The notes beneath the pieces were generated by a model. It saw only the letters and a program-made list of their open reading frames with translations, was not told the DNA's origin and ran no database searches. A stretch of 64,000 nucleotides of DNA from Bryum argenteum (taxonomy: Eukaryota > Streptophyta > Bryopsida > Bryales > Bryaceae). How positions within the stretch are numbered: position 1 is the first letter of the stretch; every line of letters starts with the position of its first letter. A program made the translations under genes and the position numbers. The stretch is taken from contig CM073323.1 of NCBI GenBank assembly GCA_037043015.1, positions 2,542,001-2,606,000 on the forward strand, given 5' to 3'. This document shows positions 59,980-64,000 of this stretch, piece after piece.

Positions 59980-60514
59980 GCTTACAGGAAATCCAAGCGT
60001 GGAGCTAAGTTAACGCGGAGTGGATCTACAGACGGTGCGGGTGCAAATGCTACGCTGAGAAAATGGACGACGGCGTGGCAGCTGGCCGTAGGAGAGGTCA
60101 ACCACGATGCATTGCCTACAAATTCTATAGAAGGTACTTACCGAGACGGGGCCACGGGGGGCCGCCTGCATTTGATTGCCGTAATCTTTGGAGGTGGGCC
60201 CGTTCGTGGTTTTTGTCTCTTCTGTCGACAACGCCGCCCCTTCAACTCCATGACGCCCATGCAGGAGACGAATTGCACCTGCAAATTCTCCAAGTGGACA
60301 GTTTGCTCGTCGGACTCCACTCTTAAAGGAGGTTATTTGCATTCTTGGTCCTTAAGTGTCGTCCTTTTTTGTACATGATCAGTTGATCACGGCCATTTAC
60401 TTCTCGCTAGTTTGTTGCTCGTCAGAAGCTTTGACTGTTACCGCGTAACCTTGGTATCTATCTTCCTCCAATAACAATGTGCGCTGGTGATTCCCAGGAT
60501 ATCTCATAGTCACA
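59980..60514. other. CACTA B interior between the two genes, right part
   Basis: This GC-richer DNA lies upstream of tnp2. Overlapping frames at 60063-60378 lack recognisable domains. With the LTR element removed it continues the region at 40567-41693 and may include the tnp2 promoter. Confidence 0.35.
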
Positions 60515-62553
60515 ATGCGCCCTCGGACACAGGTTCCCGGATATCACATCGAACGGTCAATTGCCAGGAGACATAGAATTGAAAGATATCCATGTGCATG
60601 TCGGGAATGTAGAGGGGCAAGGGTGAGGACAGCGGCCACGATAGCTAGGCATCACCGTCTGCATGGTTGGGACCTGGCTCTGCCATACTCGCTTCTGGTA
60701 AAGTTTCAATGCCCTGCTGTGAGAGTTAGTATCATTAGAACGACATGTAGTACTTCTATACACTGCGGAGGGATTTCTCTACTAAATGCACGTATTGGGA
60801 GCTTCTGTAATGCAGAGATATGGAATCCAGTGGAGGAGTTTGTCAGAGTCAGTTAGACAAGTTGTCAGGTAGGTTTAGTCACAATATGTAGAGAATTTTG
60901 TATAATTTCAGATAGGTGAAGATGTTCGTAGTAGGGTTTGCTGAAACGAAGGCATGGGAGGCTACATTGAAATGTTCGTAGTAGGGTTTGCTGAAACGAA
61001 GGCATGGGAGGCTAACATGTGTAAGCATTGGCTTTGTCTTTTTTCAGTCTTCCCTTGGAGAAACAGTTGAGGTACGTCCACGTGGAAGTGACGATGATGA
61101 GGAGGACTACAGGTTTGAGAGGCAGGGAGATGAAACATTGCGGCCTGTTTGGCCAGGAAGACCAGAGGTCAGGGTGGAGGATATGGTGCAGGAGGCCTTC
61201 GCTCGAGCAGATGCAATTCATGCACACGTCATCGACGACAACGTTCTCCATGAAGACACCCTAAACTCGGAGGAGGCACTACCAATCGACGTTGAAGCTA
61301 TGGACGAAATGATATCAGAATCCACTCAACCGGTTTGGGACGGTTGCGGCATAAACCACTTGCAGGCCGGCATTATTCTCATGAATATGTGCAATCTTCA
61401 TGGAGTTCCAAACACATTCTTAGACGAGCTCCTAACATTCCTATCATCTGATTTGTTGCCTCGAGGGAACAATTTGACAAGGACAACGTACGAGACTAAA
61501 CGGATGGTCATGAAGATGGGACTAGAACACGTCCCCATTCACTGCTGCTCAGCGGGACATGTTCTCTATGAGGGAGAGGAGAACAGGGATTTGGAGGAGT
61601 GCCCTAAATGCAGTCTACCACGCTACATACCCGGCTCCACCAAAGTCCCTGTGAAAGTATTGCGATACTTCCCGATCATCCCCCGTCTGCAGAGGCTTTT
61701 CCGTTGTCGGGAAGTTGCGAAGTTGCTGAAATATCATTCAGCGAACCAATCTGAGGATGGGATGTTGCGATCCGTGCTCCATAGCAAGCAATGCGCTTCG
61801 GTCGCAGAAATTGACCCTCGCTTTCCGGAAAAAGACACTAACTTGTATCTTGGGCTAGTTGTAGATGGGGTAAACCCCTTTGGAACCAGAACCTATGACA
61901 CTCTACATGGCCACTGCTCACTGTTATGTACAACCTCCCTCCATGGCTTGTCGCTAGAAGATTCTTTGTCTCCTTGACAATGATCATTCCAGGTGAGCAA
62001 TTGCTGGTACTCGGGGAGCTTGGTCGTTATTATTTAGAATAATACTACTACTTCGTGTTGTGTCTTGAGTGTACATGTTGCTACTATTCCTAGGACGATA
62101 TCTAGTAGAGGACGATGCTAGACAAGTTTAAGAATAATTCTAATACCCAGACAGAAGTGAAAGCAGAAATTTCTCGATCGGGCCCTGTCTTACAAAAATG
62201 AACTTCGTCACGGACTTAGTCTTAGGAAGTTCTATGGTTTTAAAGTCTTATGTCGTCGTTGTCATTTATGACTTATTGGCAGGAGGTCGTTTGGTGAGCT
62301 TTCCTGCCTCAATAATACAGTATCTTCTTTTTTGATGGAGTATGTACCTATGGAGTTCGTTACAAGAGATTTGACGATTATGGTTAAAGAAAGTCCTATG
62401 CATTGTGACAGGTGAAAAGGGACCGACAGGAGAGACTTTCGATGTGTTCATTGCCCCTCTGGTACGGGATCTCTTAAAATTGTGGAGTGGGGTTCCTGCT
62501 GTGGATGTGTCCAAAGAGGAAGGATTCAGAAATTTTGTCTTGCGAGCAATGTT
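60515..62553 (+). pseudogene. CACTA tnp2-type transposase, 5' part, frameshifted and cut by element A
   Basis: Proposed exons end at 60697, then 61048-61992 and 62412-62553, with phase-matched GT-AG introns. Exon 1 has a CACRECRGARVRTAA Cys motif like the transposase-associated N-terminal domain. Exon 2 has the tnp2 signature: HCCSAGHVLYEGE, CPKCSLPRYIPGS, VKVLRYFPIIPRLQRLF, LGLVVDGVNPFG. Near 61897 a 1-base loss (or 2-base gain) shifts frame; the conserved YNLPPWL continues in another frame. The second intron joins IIPG to EKGPTGETFD and LVRDLLKLW. The frame then stops at the terminus of element A at 62554. tnp2 proteins catalyse cut-and-paste transposition; this copy cannot be functional as it stands. 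The first exon start is uncertain. Confidence 0.72.
60922..61014. repeat. 50-bp tandem duplication in the first tnp2 intron
   Basis: The block starting ATGTTCGTAGTAGGGTTTGC occurs at 60922-60964 and again at 60972-61014. It lies within the proposed intron 60698-61047, close to its acceptor. Confidence 0.85.
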
Positions 62554-62717
62554 CACTACAAGGATATATGTGACCTGATTGACAAAACACTGACGTAATT
62601 CGGTCAACTGTCCCGTCAATTAGGAGACCCTGATTCGGTCACTTATTAACAAAAACATGTCGATTCGGCTGTCAAATCGGACAAGAATACAAGTCAGCAA
62701 GTTCTTATGGTGAGAGG

Positions 62718-62893
62718 AAAAAAAAAAAAAAAAAAAAAAGAAAACAATTTTTCCGCTGCCCGAAAAATTCGGGCAATAGTTACTTTCTAAAAGCTCTCCA
62801 GCGATTCCAGGCCGATTACTGCGGAAGTCCCGCACCTCGCCGGAATCGAACTCGGGACCCCGTACTTCCAAACCACCACCTTACCAATCCGCC
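62718..62893 (-). mobile_element. tRNA-derived SINE-like repeat inside element A, copy 2
   Basis: On the minus strand, box A TGGTAAGGTGG (62876-62886) and box B GAGTTCGATTCC (about 62842-62853) are close to consensus and about 34 nt apart. The element ends in an A/T homopolymer (62718-62739). This is the better preserved of the two copies. Confidence 0.6.
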
Positions 62894-62958
62894 CTCCATT
62901 CAACTCGATGACTAATAAGGAATTTGTTTCAACTATATAGACTTGTTGTTTTCAAACT

Positions 62959-63309
62959 CAGCAGACTTTGGCGGCCATTTTGACATAGTAAAACAACTTT
63001 TTTCAAAAACCTTTAGACTAAGAAAAGCTGGTAAATCAAGTTACGTTTCATCTCCAAAAATCCTTTTGTCATTTAAACCATCCATTCAAAAGTTATAGAC
63101 AAAATTCAAAGAGGGTGTTTGAAAATATCAAAAAAGAAAATTCCTTGGTACCCCTCTTTGAATTTTGTCTATAACTTTTGATTGGAGGCTTTAAATGACA
63201 AACGAATTTTTGGAGATGAAACTTTACTTGGTTTACTAACTTTTTTTATCCTAAATTTTTTTGAAAAAAACTATTCTACTATGACAAAATTCTTGCTAAA
63301 GTCTGCTGA
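62959..63309. repeat. Long foldback in element A, copy 2
   Basis: Same structure as 20491-20840. The arms begin CAGCAGACTTTGGC and end AAAGTCTGCTG, with about 155-bp arms and a short loop. The pairing is retained in both copies. Confidence 0.7.
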
Positions 63310-64000
63310 TTTTTTTAAATCCCTAAATGACCTTCACGCCCCCATGCGGCTTCTAGAAGTAGAAAGTGAGAAAATTATGGTTCTTGGGCTGTGAATTATA
63401 GGATGACATGTAAATGTTGGGTATTTTTCAAGTTTTGTTAACCCCAAACTGTCCGTGTGTGTTTTTGGGAGCTCAAAACCTTGAAACTACGATTTTCTAC
63501 CTCTATGCATTCCCAAGGCTGTAAACCAAAGTTATTTCTTTTTTTGAAACTTCCAACCGTAAGATCTTGTACTTAAGACTATTTTTACTTATTTTTCAAA
63601 AAATGAACCGTTGGATGTTTACCATTTGCGAGATCATAACATCCAAAGTTTGTCTCCCAAGCTTTTTTGGGCATTGTCAAGATTGGTTTGGAAACTTTGG
63701 AGGCTGCCCTTGTAAAATTGGTAAACGTTTTGACCAAGAGCCCTTAGGAACTTAAGTAGTACTTTGGTTATGAACATAATTCCAATTCTTTTTTGAAAAC
63801 CTAAATTTAAACTACCCGATCTTGGCTCGCACATCGAGAATTGCCCTAGAATATTCAAAAATTGAAATTCCACTTTGCAAATTTTACCACACCCACTTTG
63901 CAGTATAAAGAGCGCCAAGTAAAAATATTAGACAGAAAATATTACCTTCAACACCTTTATCTAGGTTGCCCGAAATTGCAAAAACCCATTTCGGGCTCCA

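Larger units (their letters stand above)
35327..64000. mobile_element. CACTA transposon B with nested insertions (right end outside window)
   Basis: It begins CACTAGTAGAGAAAACTGCG at 35327. The flank matches unit 1, which lacks the element. Subterminal DNA is rich in CCGAAT/ATTCGG motifs, as expected of CACTA transposase-binding regions. It carries two CACTA-type genes: a Transposase_24-like gene on the minus strand and tnp2 on the plus strand. It has been invaded by an LTR retrotransposon (41699-59974) and by element A (62554 onward). No matching right terminus is present, so the element extends past the window. Confidence 0.7.
62554..64000. mobile_element. CACTA-type element A, copy 2 (truncated by window end)
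   Basis: It begins CACTACAAGGATATATGTGACC inside the tnp2 exon and follows copy 1 (20092 onward) closely through the SINE-like insert, the foldback and the interior to the end of the window. It carries no transposase gene, so movement would need proteins from elsewhere. Confidence 0.7.

Noticed and set aside
60063..60378. Overlapping 87-88 codon frames upstream of tnp2
   Set aside because: Different frames of the same GC-rich stretch; no domain and no clear splice link to tnp2.

Overview
This window is nuclear DNA of a plant. It has short GT-AG introns, a trihelix (plant GT-factor type) DNA-binding domain, Tat-like Ty3/gypsy and CACTA transposons, and tRNA-derived SINE-like repeats in AT-rich intergenic DNA. 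I cannot fix the species. A non-seed or otherwise repeat-rich land plant is possible, but that is inference.

Layout, left part (1-35326): a head-to-tail tandem triplication. Unit 1 is 1-13098, unit 2 is 13099-24818 and unit 3 is 24819-35326. The window opens inside the repeat, and unit 3 is cut off by a transposon. Each unit has AT-rich upstream DNA, a GC-richer block of about 1 kb, and one multi-exon gene on the plus strand (2972-5832, 16575-19431, 28336-31571). Phase-compatible splice sites join a short 5' exon, an exon with a nuclear-type trihelix domain, a 63-64 codon linker exon and a leucine-rich-repeat (LRR) exon with an acidic tail. The predicted product is a trihelix-LRR fusion of about 710 residues. 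Units 1 and 2 are open in this model. Unit 3 has an internal duplication and a nonsense codon and is probably a pseudogene. Downstream DNA in each unit carries a SINE-like repeat; units 1 and 3 also carry a 552-bp TIR element. Unit 1 has a private 1.6-kb insertion. Unit 2 has a private CACTA-type element and a deletion of about 1.8 kb.

Layout, right part (35327-64000): a nest of transposons. A CACTA element (B) starts at 35327; unit 1 keeps the matching empty site. Element B carries a minus-strand Transposase_24-type gene (about 36.9-40.6 kb) and a plus-strand tnp2 transposase gene (60.5-62.55 kb), arranged divergently and both damaged. Between them sits an 18.3-kb LTR retrotransposon (41699-59974, 5-bp target duplication GTGGC) that keeps gag but has lost most of pol. 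Inside that, in reverse orientation, is a younger 10.7-kb Tat-like LTR retrotransposon (44339-54994, target duplication GTTAC) with recognisable but frameshifted gag, protease, RT, RNase H and integrase. The tnp2 exon is cut at 62554 by a second copy of the CACTA-type element (A) found in unit 2; it runs off the window end.

Inferred order of events: ancestral gene with a trihelix-LRR exon set, tandem triplication, CACTA B into unit 3, outer LTR element into B, inner LTR element into the outer one; element A entered unit 2 and tnp2 separately. The most unusual item is the trihelix-LRR gene family.
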